DNA of 64,000 nt, taken from positions 6,329,001 to 6,393,000 of the forward strand of contig OZ018418.1 of the NCBI GenBank assembly GCA_963969595.1, read 5' to 3'. Under the pieces are notes generated by a model, which searched no databases, was not told the DNA's origin, and saw only the letters and a program-made list of their open reading frames with translations. This DNA is from Neckera pumila (Eukaryota > Streptophyta > Bryopsida > Hypnales > Neckeraceae). The first letter of the stretch is position 1, and every line of letters starts with the position of its first letter. The position numbers and the translations under genes were made by a program. Positions 47,041 to 59,779 of this stretch are shown piece by piece.

Positions 47041-48370
47041 ATTGTTTATGGATTTCAAAGCAAATCACAAAAAAATGGGTGGTGAATTAAATGCAGTCAT
47101 GGATTTGAATGTAATGCCTAGAGTAATTCCAACTTGTACATATATCTTAAGAAATCCATGTGCACTTATTTTTTTGATTTATTTATCAGTCTCAAACTTG
47201 CAACATTAGACCCATTGGTTTTGAATTTCAACGCAAATTATAGAAAAATTTGTCGTGATTTGAATGCGGCCATGGATTTGGAAATAATGCATTGAGAAAT
47301 TTGAAGTAGTACACATTTCTTAAGAACCCCACGTGCACTCATCTTTTGACTTATGCATTTATCATTCTTTCAAATACAGCATTAGGCCTATTATTTTTGG
47401 GTTTCAACTCAAAATCCAAAAAATGGTTGGTGAACTGAATGCGACCACGGATTTGAAAGTAAAGCCTAGAGTAATTCCAACTTTTACTTTTCTTCTTAAA
47501 GAAACTCATGTGCACTTATTTTTTGACACATGCATTTATCATTTTCTACAATATAGCATTAGGCCTATTGTGTTTGGGTTTCAACGCAAATTACAAAAAA
47601 TGTTCATTTGAATGTGGCCATGGATTTGAAGGTAATGCCTAGAGTGTTTCCAACTTGTACATACTTTTTATGAAACGCACGTGCACTTATTGTTTGACTC
47701 ATGCATTCTTCAATCACTAAAGTACAAGACAGAGTCCATTCTTTATGAGTTTCAATGCAAATAAAAAAAATTGGGCATTGAATTGAAAGCAGCCTTAGAA
47801 TTGAAAGAATTTTCTAAAGTAGTGGCAATTTGTACATTTTAAAACATCAACCACGTACACTTATGCATTTGTCATTCTCTAAAATACAAAGTAGGGTCCA
47901 TTGTTTTTGGATTTCATTGCAGAACAAAAAAATGGGTGGTGAATTGAATGTGGACATGGATTTGAAAGTACTGACTAGACTGTTTCCAACTTGTAAATTT
48001 TATTTTTCAAACCCACTTGCACTTGTTTTTTGACTCATGCATTCTTCAATCTCTAAAATACAGGGCAGCGGTCATTCTTTTTGGGTTTCAACACAAATTC
48101 AAAAAAAAAAGGTGGTGAAGTGAATGGAGTATGGAATTGAAAGTAATGCCTAGTGTATTTTCAACTTGAATATATTTCTTAAGAAACCTACGTGCACTTA
48201 TTTTTTGACTCATGCATTCTTCCATCTCTAAAATACAAGGCAGCGGTCATTCTTTTTGAGTTTTATGCAAATTGAAAAAAAAAGGGTCGTGAATTGAATG
48301 CATCCATGGATTTGAAAGTACTGCCTAGACTATTTCCAACTTCTACATATTTCTTAAGAAACCTACATGC
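46990..48370 (+). repeat. ~170-bp satellite-like tandem array
   Basis: About eight units share GTGCACTTATTTTTTGACTC, ATGCATT, GTTTTTGGATTTCA-like and GGTGGTGAATTGAATG-like blocks. The GTGCACT word occurs near 47159, 47333, 47509, 47680, 47850, 48013 and 48190, a spacing of 163-177 bp. Short forward frames across it are repeat translation. Confidence 0.85.
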
Positions 48371-51300
48371 ATACTATGGATTCAAAAATTAGGGAGGAGT
48401 CCCAAACTTTTTATCAAAAATACATACCATGGATCTAAAATATTGGAAAGACTCTTAAACTTTTGATAAAAACATTTAATACATGTGGATTCAAATTCCA
48501 AAAGTTTGAAGGGTGTCTCAAACCTTTGTCAAAAAAACATACCAAGTATCCAAGAATTGGGAGGAGTCCCAAACTTTTGTCAGAAAAATATACCATGGAT
48601 CCAAAAGTTTGGAAGGAGTCCCAAACTTTTGTCAAAAAAATGTACCAAGGATCCAAAATTTTGGAAATATTCCCAAACTTGTTTGAAAAAAATATACCAT
48701 AGATCCAAAAGTTTGGAAGGAGTTACAGCTTTTGTCCAAAAAATATACTATGGATCCCAAAACTGGGAGTAGTTTCAAAGTTTTGTCAAAACAAATTATT
48801 ACATGTGAATTCAAATTCCAAAAATTTTCGGTGGAGTGCCAACTTTTGTGAAAAAAATAGACCATGGATCCAGTAGTTAGTGAAGACTTTCAAACTTTTG
48901 TCAAAAAAGTATACCCTGGACCTAAAAAAAATAAAAGAGTTCCAAAATTTGAACAAGAAAAATTATTACATCTAGATTCAAATTCCAAAATTTTGGAGGG
49001 TGTCTCAAACCTTTGTCAAAAGACATACCAAGGATCCAAAAATTTAGGATGAGTTCCAGAGTTTTGTCAGAAAAATATACCATGGGCCCAAGAGTTTGGG
49101 AGGAGTCCCAAACTTTTGTCAAAATAATGTACCATAGACCCAAAAGTTTGGGAAAGTCCCAAACTTTTGTCAAAAAAGTATACCATAGATTCGAAAGTTT
49201 GGAAGGAGTCCCAAATGTTTGTCAAAAAAATATACCGTGGATCCAGTAGTTTTGGAGGATTCCCAAGCTTTTGTCAAAAAACTACACCATGGATACAAAA
49301 GTTTGGGAGCTGTCTTAACTTTTGTTAAAAACAATTATTACATGTGGATTCAAATTCTTCAAGTTTGGGGAAAGTCCAAAACTTGTGTAAGAATATACAA
49401 TCGATCCAAAAGTTTGGGAAAAGTCCCAAACTTTTTTCAAAAGTATATACAGTGGATCCAAAAGTTTGGGAGGAGCCCCAAACTTTTGCTAGAAAATTAT
49501 ACCATAGATCCAAAAGTTTATGAGGTGTCTCAAGTTTTGTAGAAAGGACAATTAATGTATCCAAAACTTTTGGAGGAGTCTCAAACTTTTGCCAAAAACA
49601 CATACCATGGATCCAAAAGTTTGGCAAGAGTTTGGAACTTTGTCAAAAAAACAAACCGTGCATCCAAAAGTTTGGGAGGAGTTGCAAACTTTTGTCAAGA
49701 AAACATACCAAAAATCCAAAAATTTAGGAGGAGTCCCAAACTTTTGTCAGAAAAATATACTATGGATCCAAAAGTTTGGAAGGATTCCCAAACTTTTTTC
49801 AAAAAAATATACCATGGACCCAAAAGTTTAGGAGTAGTTCCAAAGTTTTGTCAAAATAAATTATTACATGTGCCTTCAAAATCCAAATTTTTTGGTGGAG
49901 GGCCAAACTTTTGTGAAAAAAATAGACCATGGATCCAAAGAAAACGGAGGGGTCCCAAAATTTCAACAAAAAAAATTAATACATCTGGATGCAAATTCCA
50001 AAAGTTTGAAGGGTGTCTCAAACCTTTGTCAAAAAAGCATACAACATATCCAAAAATTTGGGAGGAGTCCCAAACTTTTGTCAGGAAAATATACCATGGA
50101 TCCAAAATTTTAAGAGGTGTCTCAAAATTTGTAAAATAAACATACCATGGACCCAAGAGTTTTGGAAGAGTCCCATACTTTTGTTAGAAAAATATACCGT
50201 AGATCCAAAAGTTTGGGAGGAGTTGTAATTTTTTGTCAAAAAATAAACCATGGGCCAAAAAGTTTGGAAGGAGTTCCATACTTTTATCAAAAATTTATAT
50301 CATGGATCCAAAAGTTTACAAGGTGTCTCAAGTTTTGTAGAAAGGACGAATCATGTATCCAAAACTTTTGGAGGAGTCCCAAACTTTTGTTTGAAAAATA
50401 AACCATGGATCCAAAAGTTTGGCAGGATTTCAGAATTCTTGTCAAAAAAATATACCATGGATCCAAAAGTTTGGGAGGAGTTGAAAATTGCTGTCAAAAA
50501 AATAATCCATGGACCTAAAAGTTTGGAAAAGTCCCAAAATTTTGTCAACAAAATAAACCATGGATCCAAAAGTTTGGGATGAGTCCCAAACTTTTGTCAA
50601 AAAAACCCACCAAGGATCCAAAAGTTTGGGAAGAGTCCCAAACTTTTGTCAAAAAAAAACACCAAGGATCCAAAAGTTTGGGAAGAGTCCCAAACTTTTG
50701 TCAAAAAATATACCATGGATCCAAAAATTTATAAGGTGTCTCAAATTTTGTGGAAAGGGCAATTCATGTATCCAAAACTTTTAGCAGAGTCCCAAACTTT
50801 TGCCAAAAAAATAAACCATGAATCCAAAGGTTTGAGAAAGTCCCAAACTTTTGTCATAAAAAAATACCATGGATCCAAAAGTTTGGAAGAAGTTCCAAAT
50901 GTTTGTCAAAATAATATACCATAGATCCAATAGTTTTGAAGGAGTCCCAAGCTTTTGTCAAAAAACTACACTATAGATTCAAAAGTTCGGGAGGGGTCTT
51001 AATCTTTTGTTAAAGACATTATTTACATGTGGATTCAAATTCCAAAAGTTTGGAGAAAGTCCCAAACTTGTATTAAAAGAACATTCAATGGATCCAAAAG
51101 TTTGGGAAGAGTGCCAAACTTTTGACAAAAAATTATACCATGGATCCAGAAGTTTGGGTGGAGTCCCATATTTTTGTCAAAAATATATACCGTAGATCCA
51201 AAAGTTTGGGAGGGGTCCCAAATTCTAGTCAAGAATATATATTATGGATTCAAAAATTTTGGAGGAGACCCAAACTTTTGTCCAAAGAATATACTATGGA

Positions 51301-52975
51301 TCCAAAAGTTTGGGAGGAGTCCCAAACTTTTCTCAGGAAAATATAGCATGGACCCAAAAGTTTAGAAGGAGTCCCAAACTTTTGTCAAAAAAATGTACCA
51401 TGGATCCAAAAGTTTAGAAGGAGTCCCAAACTTTTGTCAAAAAAATAGACCATGGGTCCAATAGTTAGGAAGGACTTTCAAACCTTTGTCAAAAAAGTAT
51501 ACCATAGATCCAAAAAAAAGGAAGGAGTTTCAAACTTTTGTCAAAAAAATATACCATGGATTCTAAAGTTTGAGAGGTGTCTCAAATTTTGAAAAATAAA
51601 CATACCATGGATCCTAGAGTTTTGGAGGAGCCCCAAACTTTTGTCAAAAAAATATACCATGGATCCTAAAGTTTGAGAGGTGTCTCAAATTTTGAAAATA
51701 AACATACCATGGATCCTAGAGTTTTGGAGGAGCCCCAAACTTTTGTCAAAAAAATATACCATGGATCCTAAAGTTTGAGAGGTGTCTCAAATTTTGAAAA
51801 ATAAACATACTATAGATCCTAGAGTTTTGGAGGAGCCCCAAACTTTTGTCAAAAAAATATACCATGGATCCTAAAGTTTGAGAGGTGTCTCAAATTTTGA
51901 AAAATAAACATACCATGGATCCTAGAGTTTTGGGGGAGCCCCAAACTTTTGTCAGAAAAATATACCATGGATCCAAAAGTTTGGGAGGTGTCTCAAATTT
52001 TGTAAAATAAACATACCTTGAATCCAAGGGTTTTGGAGGAGCTGCGAACTTTTGTCAGAAAAATATACCTTGGATCCAAAAATTTGGGAGTAGTCCAAAC
52101 AAATTATTACATGTGGATTCAAATTCCAGAATTTTCATTGGAGTCCCAAACTTTTGTCAAAAGAATAGACCATGGATCCAAAAAAAAGGGGAATCCCAAA
52201 ATTTTCTTCGAAATAATTAGCACATCTCAATTCAAAATCCAAAAGTTTGGAAGAAGTGCCAAACTTTTGTCAAAAAAATACACCAAGGATCCAAATATTT
52301 AGGAGGAGTCCCAAACTTTTGTCAGAAAAATATACCATGGGTCCAAAAGTTTGCAAGATGTCTCAAATTTGTAAAAAAGACAATTCATGGATCCAAAAGT
52401 TTGGGAGGAGTACCAAAATTTTGGTAGAAAAATATACCATGGATCTAAAAGTTTGGCAAGAGTTCCAAACTTTTGTTAAAATTTTTTTCTGTGGATCCAA
52501 AAGATTAGGAGGTGTCGCAGACTTTTGTCAAAAAAATATACCATGGATCCAAAAGTTTGAAATGAGTCCCAAACTATTTTGATAAAAATATACCATGTAT
52601 CCAAAAATTTGGGAGGAGTCACAGGTTTTGTCAAAAAAATATCTCATGGATCCAAAAATTTGGGAGGAATTATAGGTTTTGTCAAAAAAATATACCATGG
52701 ATCCAAAAATTTGGGAGTAGTCCCAAAGTTTTGTTAAGAAAAATTATATCATGTCATTCAAAATCCAAAATTTTTGTCCGAAGCTTTTGTTAAAAATAGA
52801 CCATGGATCCAGTAGTTTGGAGGGACATTCAAACTTTTGTCAAAAAAATATAACATGAATCCAAAAGTTTGGGAGGTGTCTCAAATTCTATAAAAAATAC
52901 ATACCCTAGATCCAAAAGTTTGAGAGGAGTCCCAAACTTTTGTCAAAAGAATATACCATTAATCCAAAAGGATGG
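48370..52975 (+). repeat. 4.6-kb array of ~54-bp hairpin-forming units
   Basis: About 85 units of 53-55 bp have the consensus core ATACCATGGATCCAAAAG, TTTGGGAGGAGTCCCAAAC, TTTTGTCAAAAAAAT. Within each unit CAAAAGTTTGGGA and TCCCAAACTTTTG are perfect 13-nt inverted repeats around a GGAG loop, so each transcript unit could fold as a hairpin. Many overlapping forward and reverse frames of 60-190 codons arise because 54 bp equals 18 codons; frames in several phases are open at once and I do not call them genes. Units vary by substitutions that often hit both arms. Confidence 0.9.
51541..51952 (+). repeat. higher-order 103-bp repeats within the 54-bp array
   Basis: Four almost identical dimers start at 51541, 51644, 51746 and 51849. 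Each joins a TCCTAAAGTTTGAGAGGTG unit to a TCCTAGAGTTTTGGAGGAG unit. The high similarity shows recent local amplification. Confidence 0.9.
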
Positions 52976-54495
52976 GCTATATATGCTCTAATCAAGAAAA
53001 AGAATGTAAAAATCAATTCAATAATGGGAAAAAAGCCTTAATTGAGCAAGTTTTCCCATTTTCTTACTTCTTTCCTATTTTTTTGAATTGAGTGCCCCCA
53101 TTTTTTTACTTCTTTCTTCTTTTTTATAAATTGACCACTCTCCATTTTTTCAATTGAACACTTTTTTTTTTTTTAGTTGACGCTTGCTTCCCATTTTTCT
53201 TACTCCCCGTGAGTTTTTGGTGATAAACCTATATGTTTTTTCTTGGTTATTTAGAATGATCTTGGAATGGCTTAGGAAGTGTAGGGTGAAAGCTAGATTA
53301 AGAAAAGATATATCCTAACATAGTATTATATGATCGATACATGGATTAATCTTTCAATTTCATTTAGAGCAATACTTTAGCATTTTGGAGCAATACTTCA
53401 ATATTTCAACATTCGCAAAGATGTGACTTTTTGGTTTAAGTTAAAGCAAAATATCCAAAAAATTGCTACTTTAGAGTCCTACTCCAAATATCAATTGATG
53501 TAGGATAATGAAGGTCGCAAACTTCTAATCACCTGTATAAAATTGTAGTGACCTGTAATTATCCCATAACAATTGTGATTAGCCACAAGTGCTAATATAA
53601 GAGGATATAGATGATTTAGAGTTTGCATGCTCTGGAGAGTGCGGCAGGCTGTCCTAACACTTGGATAGACATTCTATTCTAGGATATTCAAGTCATGGGT
53701 TAATTAGGGCGGACCTGCCTCATTCTCTTGAACATTTTGTTAATATATATGTAAAATTTTAAAGTTTCAAAATTGTTCATTTTATTTTCAATGGTGAGTT
53801 ATTTTAAAATATCCATAAATGAGGGTTTAGGATCCAATCCTATATGACCACATGTATAAAGATCAATGGTATAAATCTATAGGAGTCAATTATATTGAAT
53901 CCAAATACAATCTAATATAAGGGGTCAATTGTATTGAATCCAATTATGCAAAAAATCTGTAGGGATCAATAATATTGAATCTTATTGTATGAAAAATCTA
54001 TAGGAGTAATCATATTGAATCTAATTATGCAAAAAATCTATAGGGATCAATTATACTGATAGCAGTTGGAGTATTTTATACAGGCACACTTTGTTCATTT
54101 AATGTGACCATTTCAATAAGTTGGAGGGCTTTTGGGTGACTAGTGGCCACCGGTCACCGCCGTCATGACACATGCGTGGTAACTAGTGACCACTGGTCAC
54201 TGTCGTCTCTCTTGTTGGTAAAAAAACTGTGACCTTTGCCGCGTTGATTTTTTGTATTGCAACGTCTATGAAGTTCTCTTCCGCTTTGCATATGAAAAAG
54301 CTTGCATCCGCATGTTGCTCAATTTTATGAGGGATGCAATGGCAAGAGTTAGCATTTTGCTAGAAGTAATGGAGAGTGGATTAGCGTGAGTCCACTGAGA
54401 GTGGACAGTGAGTGCATGCAACAAATGTGTGTGTTGAAAGTGTGCATAGTGTGTATTGAAAGTGAATTGGAGGAATTTAAGCAGTAAGGTCCACA
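52976..54495. other. gene-free stretch with short repeats and palindromes
   Basis: About 53855-54060 holds some five ~42-bp units with AATCTATAGGGATCAATTAT and TTGAATCCAATTATGC. At 54130-54205 two copies of a CTAGTGGCCACCGGTCAC-type block lie ~45 bp apart, the second containing the palindrome GTGACCACTGGTCAC. No gene is supported. Confidence 0.6.
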
Positions 54496-56360
54496 ATGCC
54501 GTGCACGCAAGGGGATAAGTTTGCTGCATTAAGCAACAAGGAGGAAGCTGGGAGGTCAGCACCTAAGAGAGCAAAATCCAGCAAAAGGAGGTCCATGGAG
54601 GCGATGGGGAGCGTGGCACCGAAGCTTGAAAAAATGGTTGGAGAGAGATCGAGTGCTACCAGCAACAAGAAGGAAGACCTCAAAGTTCTTGAGTGTGCTC
54701 CCGAAATTGCTGCAAAGCCAAAGGGGAGGGAAGATCAAAGGCCGCTAAGAGTATTCACCTGCATTGAAGATGTTGATGATGAAATTTTGAGGTTGATGAA
54801 GGCCCTTCAAGAATTGAAAAGGACAAATTTCAAGACCATGTTTGAATTCCACAACATTGGCAACAACCCCCACCACTTCCAGAAGAATACTGTATTTGCG
54901 GAGTCTTTGAAGAAGCTGTTTGGCAAGCCTTATGATGAGCAAAGGCAGGCCGGTTATGCTTGGGGTGGATGCGATCTCTCATTGGTACTGGAGAGGGTGA
55001 AGTATTTGCACCCCATCTTGTACCAGCATGGAGAGGATGAAACATCCAATCTCATCACAATTCGCTTTGCCGAAGGGATAGCTCTTGAGCATGAAGAGGG
55101 CGCTAGCAAGGTGAATTGGTGTGCATTTGGAGAAGAGACCAACAAGAGGCAATGATGCTGGTACTTGTTAGATTGGTCAAAGCTGGAGGAATTGAAAAAA
55201 ATCCTGGGTGCATCGAAGAGCGTGGACATCCGAGGGAAAGAATGGCTGGGCATGAAGGTGGAGCCTGGTGGTGAGGTGAAGGTGGAGCCTGGATTGCAGG
55301 TGAAGATGGAGGGAGGAAAGGAGGGCAATAAAAAAAGGCGAGGGCTGCAAGCAACCACACTTGAAAAAGGTCACGACTAGGCAAATAAGTTGCTTCACCT
55401 TAAAGTTGCTGAGTGTAATGGGTTAGGGTTTGAATTGGGAATGGCTTAAGGGGTGTGCATGTAAGAAAATGCAAGTGGTGGGAAGAGTATAGAGCAATTG
55501 AAGAAGATTGTGGTAGCGGAGCGTCTAAAAAAATGGAGCAATTGATGGAAGCCATTCACTTGAAGCAACAACACATTTGAGAATTGAAGAAAAGAGCAGT
55601 AGAGAGGCTCGAGGGAGCTATCTTTAGTTGCGAGCAATCTAAATGGAGAATGGGCTCCTTAGAGAAGCAAGAGATTCAAAAGAAGACATTGATTACCAAA
55701 CTTTAGGAGCAAGTCTAAGATGATGCATTTAAAGAAATGATCAAGCTGGAAGGCATTTAGAAGCAAATACAGGAAGAGCTTGTCAAGGTGAAGGACACAA
55801 GACATGAGCTTGAAGAAGCTGAAGCTAGTCTAGCGGCATTGACAAGACGCTTAGAAACCAGCAAGCTTCAATTTGATGCACTAGCCATAGAGAAATTTCA
55901 ACTCAAGTCGGGAAGGAGTTCTTTGAATTTTTTGCCCCGTCTCATGGTGTACTTTCTCGAGGATCCGTCTTCACCTTCACATGACTTTTTGGATCGGAAT
56001 AAGTTCATTAGAATTATAATTTGCAGCTTGTGTTCATTCGCATTTCCTCAAATGGATATTGTAGTGTCCTCATGTAAGCATTTGTACAACCTCTTCTGTG
56101 CCTCAGTTCATTTTGCTCAAAATTGCAAGTGCATGGCAGAAGGGTGCAAAGAATTGTCACATCCAGAATGGCATCAGAGCTTTGGGTGGGGAGAGCCAAA
56201 TACAAAGCTGTCACAATGGGAATTGATGCTTGGATTGGCTGAAGAATGGAGAAGAACTATCAAGGAGAGAACGGACCAAGCTAAGACAAGGTTACCAGCA
56301 GTTGGTAAGTTTGCCTTATTTTTTGTGGTTGTAATTGTCATTCTAATAGGAAAAGATTGA
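54496..56360 (+). pseudogene. basic N-domain, coiled-coil and RING-like protein gene with several stops
   Basis: The first part (ATG 54496) is Lys/Arg-rich, then has an unfamiliar domain (TMFEFHNIGNNPHHFQKNT, QRQAGYAWGGCDLSLVLERV). It passes TGA 55153-55155 in frame and ends at TAG 55378-55380. A frame change in 55380-55440 leads into a long coiled coil (MEQLMEAIHLKQQHI..., RHELEEAEASLAALTRRLE) with TGA 55578, TAG 55704, TAA 55716 and TAG 55758. A Cys/His cluster follows (SSCKHLYNLFC, CKCMAEGC, HPEWHQSFGWGE), resembling the second half of a RING with the His after CKHLY changed to Asn. The order of N-domain, coil and RING-like segment parallels the gene at 9156-12242, but the N-domains differ. 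Whether it is one gene or two neighbours is uncertain. The last ~20 residues before 56360 are hydrophobic and may be intron translation (GTAAGT at 56304). Confidence 0.5.
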
Positions 56361-57306
56361 TTGTACATCTGCACAATATACGGATTCCAAGTGTTGGTTT
56401 TCCACTCCTTCCTTTTGAGTTGTCATAGCGATGGTGGACATGTAATTGTGTTTCTTGCTTCTTTTCAGATTAAACTCTATTTAGTTTATCGCTTGGACAT
56501 GTATTGTATTCTATGTTTAGAGGTGGTCTGTTTGCACCAATGTCCTAAGAGTATAGATATATTGTTGAGTGAAATCCGTGTGGGAAGAAGTGTGTCCTAA
56601 GGACACATTGTGAGGAGGTCCTCCCAATACTCTATATGAAGTAGTACTTCTCGATTGATGCTAGGCACTGTGTTCTTAAGAGAGAATGAGAGGACTTCAC
56701 TTGTATTTTGTGCACAAAGAAGAGTGCTTGGGTTCCTTTTGGAGGCACTCATAAAGTGCTTTTTGTATACAATGGTATCTTTAATCATTTGTCTTCAATC
56801 CGAATAACATTGTGAATGTACTAACAATTGGGAATTGGGTTTGTAGACAAGAATGTACTAGGCGGAGCCAGAACAAGTATGTTTTGTGCTTTACATCTTC
56901 TCTGTAAATATCTTTAAGTATATAAAGTATTGTAGACTAGTATTTTTGACCCGGTAGTTTTATTGTAGGACTTTTTGGTTCATTCTTTTTGTGCTATTGT
57001 ATTATAAGTACATTTCATTCTTAGTACACTTGTATTCTTAATGCATTTGCATTTTAATACAATTGTATCCTTTGTACATATGTGTTCAGTATGTTTATAC
57101 TCAAGGTACTCTTTTTTTGTGACCCTACTTGTAATCTTAGTAAATTTGTTTTTCTCAGGTACAATTGGTACTCTCCTACTTTGTGATTGAGGTGCTTAGG
57201 TACTAACCTTTTGTGTACTATGGCAGACTCTTTGTTGAAATTTTCCATGACTGCTAAAGGGTTGAATAGCCCATTTTGTATTGTCAAGAGGGAGACAAAT
57301 CAGGGG

Positions 57307-58080
57307 ATGGCTAGCTAAGGGAGAGTCAAGTCACAAAAATCGGCTGAACAAGCTGTCATGGAGTACTTTGATGATGTGAAGAGCGTGAAGGGTTCTGAAC
57401 CTGATCTTGATTTAGGATCAGACTCATCAGAGGACAAAGGAGACGCCAAGCTGCCTCGTTTGTATTTGAGCTCGGGCACCACCATTTCAGATGTCAATGA
57501 GGATAACGTGGAAGATATGAATCAAGACGATGCGCACACCAACTTGGTCCTAGACAATGACGTTGAATCTGAGTATACCGCAGAAGAGCATAAGGATATA
57601 GTGAAGTCATCGGATTCAAGTCCAAATCCCCTACTACAAGGGATTGCGTGTACTAAAGTAGCAAGTACTCAGATTAATGAATTGAAGTTGCAAGAACCAA
57701 GGAGCACCTCAAAAGAGAGCAGCCAACATGATGGCGATGGATCTCTAACATCTGAGCAGTCGAGCGTGAAGGGAGGGTTGGTGAGTGCTGCTCTTGAGGG
57801 AGAATGTGCTTTGAGCAGGTCCAAGCCACCTGCCCCACAAGTAGTTGAGAGAAGCATGGTTGTGCCTAAGCCAGGATCACAATGCTTGCTAAGACAGCTA
57901 GAGAGAGACATGGGTACTGGAAGCAAGGAGAATGACTTAGAGGGGAGTGCCAAGGGTTCGGAGGATGGAATGCCCCTGGAAGCAATGACATTGGATTCCA
58001 AACCAAGAGTGGTAGAGGAGATAGTGGAGGAGGTGGGAGCAGTAGCGTTGCTACATGTATTTTTAGTAAAATTTTGCTGA
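57307..58080 (+). pseudogene. acidic, Ser-rich protein of unknown function
   Basis: ATG 57307 begins MAS, followed by an in-frame TAA (57316-57318) and then GRVKSQKSAEQAVMEYFDDV, so the annotated protein would start either here or at ATG 57358. The 240-residue frame is rich in Asp, Glu and Ser (DLDLGSDSSEDKGD, DVNEDNVEDMNQDD) and predicted disordered, without a recognised domain. It lies ~1 kb downstream of the coiled-coil/RING-like gene on the same strand and could be its C-terminal exon or a separate gene. The last ~10 residues are hydrophobic and may be intron translation. Confidence 0.4.
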
Positions 58081-58084
58081 AAAT

Positions 58085-58870
58085 TGCCTTAAAGGTTATT
58101 ACTTAAAACCTTATGTCTAGGACTATACTTAAAAACTCACTTAAAACACCCCATTCTCTTGTAGTGCTTCACGCTACAAAAGCTATGGCCATTCACAACT
58201 TCATTACTTCCATTGTGACGCCAAATAATATCGGTCTTTCTTGCATTTACTCCACAATTTGAAGTAGAAAAGACACATTAATGCATAGTTGTACTCAGAT
58301 TTCTTTTTAGTCTACATTTTCCAAAGTAGAAAATATACAAGCACAAAGTTGTCCCTAGTACAAGAAGTACGCAAAGTATTTTTGAGGGATACATTTATAC
58401 CTTTATTCCTAAAACCACTACAAGAATAGTTCTAAACATATATATTAGACTGATGACACAGTCTGGTAATGTACTTAGATTATTATAAGTACTACATATC
58501 TCCTCTGACTTCCAAATGTGTACAAACTTCTAATTGATGGAATAATACTTCTTATACAACAAATATTATTAACAATACAAGCTCTGATTCCAAATTGAAA
58601 AACTCCCAAATAAACTTTGTACAACATGCATATTTGCTAACATGCTTACCATTTCAGGTATGAATAGGTATTACTATGTACACAGAGTACAATTGCTGTT
58701 GAACAAAATTACGTTCCTTTTGTTGCAATTTCAAGCAAACTAGTTTGAATAACAAATATCAGGACTTCAAAATGTGCAAAATGCCAAATCCATACAAAAA
58801 ACGTAGATTTTAACATACCTGAGAATCACATAGATAATGAACCGGATGTGGCTTAGCCCATTAATTCCGA
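58085..58870. other. gene-free AT-rich stretch
   Basis: No gene is supported. Two CACTACAAGA-type words, TCTTGTAGTG (~58159) and CACTACAAGAATAG (~58420), resemble CACTA termini but are not arranged as an element. Confidence 0.5.
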
Positions 58871-58871
58871 T

Positions 58872-59276
58872 CTACTTTGTGCTTGATGATGTCCTTTCTG
58901 TTTGGTGATACTTTAGTCTGTCCCTTACACCGTAGATAAATTTGCTGCTTGACTCAAATAGCCCCGTTCTCTTCTTGCAATGTAAGCCAAGCTCTAAAAT
59001 TGCATCTTCAGGACCAAAGACATAAACTCTTCTACTCAAAGCAATGTTGATGTTCTCTGCTAATGTATCCAAAACACGTGACAACGGCCTCATCCCATCG
59101 ATTTCCAAGCTAACTGCTACATCCAACAAAGCACTCTTCCTTGTCAATAATTCATTGGAGTTAGCCACCTTAACTAATTGCAACTCATACTTGAAGTTCT
59201 CAACGAATGCATAAATGATCTTGGCTTCCTGCGGTCGAGCATACATCTCAAACTTCCTATACCATTGAATGTTCAT
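58872..59276 (-). CDS. hypothetical protein fragment
   Basis: A 134-codon frame encodes a mixed charged and hydrophobic, probably helical peptide (MNIQWYRKFEMYARPQEAKI; KSALLDVAVSLEIDGMRPLS; YGVRDRLKYHQTERTSSSTK). Its composition looks like protein, not translated noncoding sequence, but I do not recognise it. It may be an exon of a larger gene with AG/GT boundaries outside the frame. Confidence 0.35.
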   Translation of the reverse strand: MNIQWYRKFEMYARPQEAKIIYAFVENFKYELQLVKVANSNELLTRKSALLDVAVSLEIDGMRPLSRVLDTLAENINIALSRRVYVFGPEDAILELGLHCKKRTGLFESSSKFIYGVRDRLKYHQTERTSSSTK

Positions 59277-59779
59277 TTTTGTTGTACAAAAGTCATGAAT
59301 TCATACCTGCGTACCATTACCACATTTATTCCGTGCGTTAAAACAGACACAACTTTTGTATGATTGATGTACTAGATTGATATGAACAGAAGTTGTGCTA
59401 CTTCTATATCATTGAGCCATGCATTGTAATTGTGGAAATTTAACACTTTTGTACACCATTGTATTTGTGTATTTTCTTTATGAAATAGATGTTGTTTTGC
59501 ACAATTTTTTTTTTTAAAATGATTAAAAATAAAAATAAAAAAACTTAGAAAATTTAAGATAAAAAAAAATATTTAATAATAATAGTAATTTTTTTCAGCC
59601 CTGCCACTTGAGCAGCCCACCAAATGGGTGTCCGGGTTTGAACCCTTGACCTCCTAAATGGGAGGCCACATCCTTATAGCCAATGCACCATGTTGTAATA
59701 CTTTTGCATAATGTAGAAGTAAAACTTTGCTTGTATACTTCTTGCAATTTTTTGTTCATTTCTTTTGTTAATTCAGCAG

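Noticed and set aside
48435..52582. Dozens of frames (up to 194 codons) in the 54-bp array as a repeat protein
   Set aside because: 54 bp is 18 codons, so a stop-free phase stays open. Frames on both strands and in more than one phase are equally long, and indels switch phase constantly.
48370..52975. CRISPR-like array
   Set aside because: There are no unique spacers between constant repeats; the whole unit is repeated and the genome is eukaryotic.
34450..58168. A single 23.7-kb CACTA element from CACTATAAG to CTTGTAGTG
   Set aside because: Terminal sequences match only partly, the 3-bp flanks differ, and no CACTA transposase is present between them.
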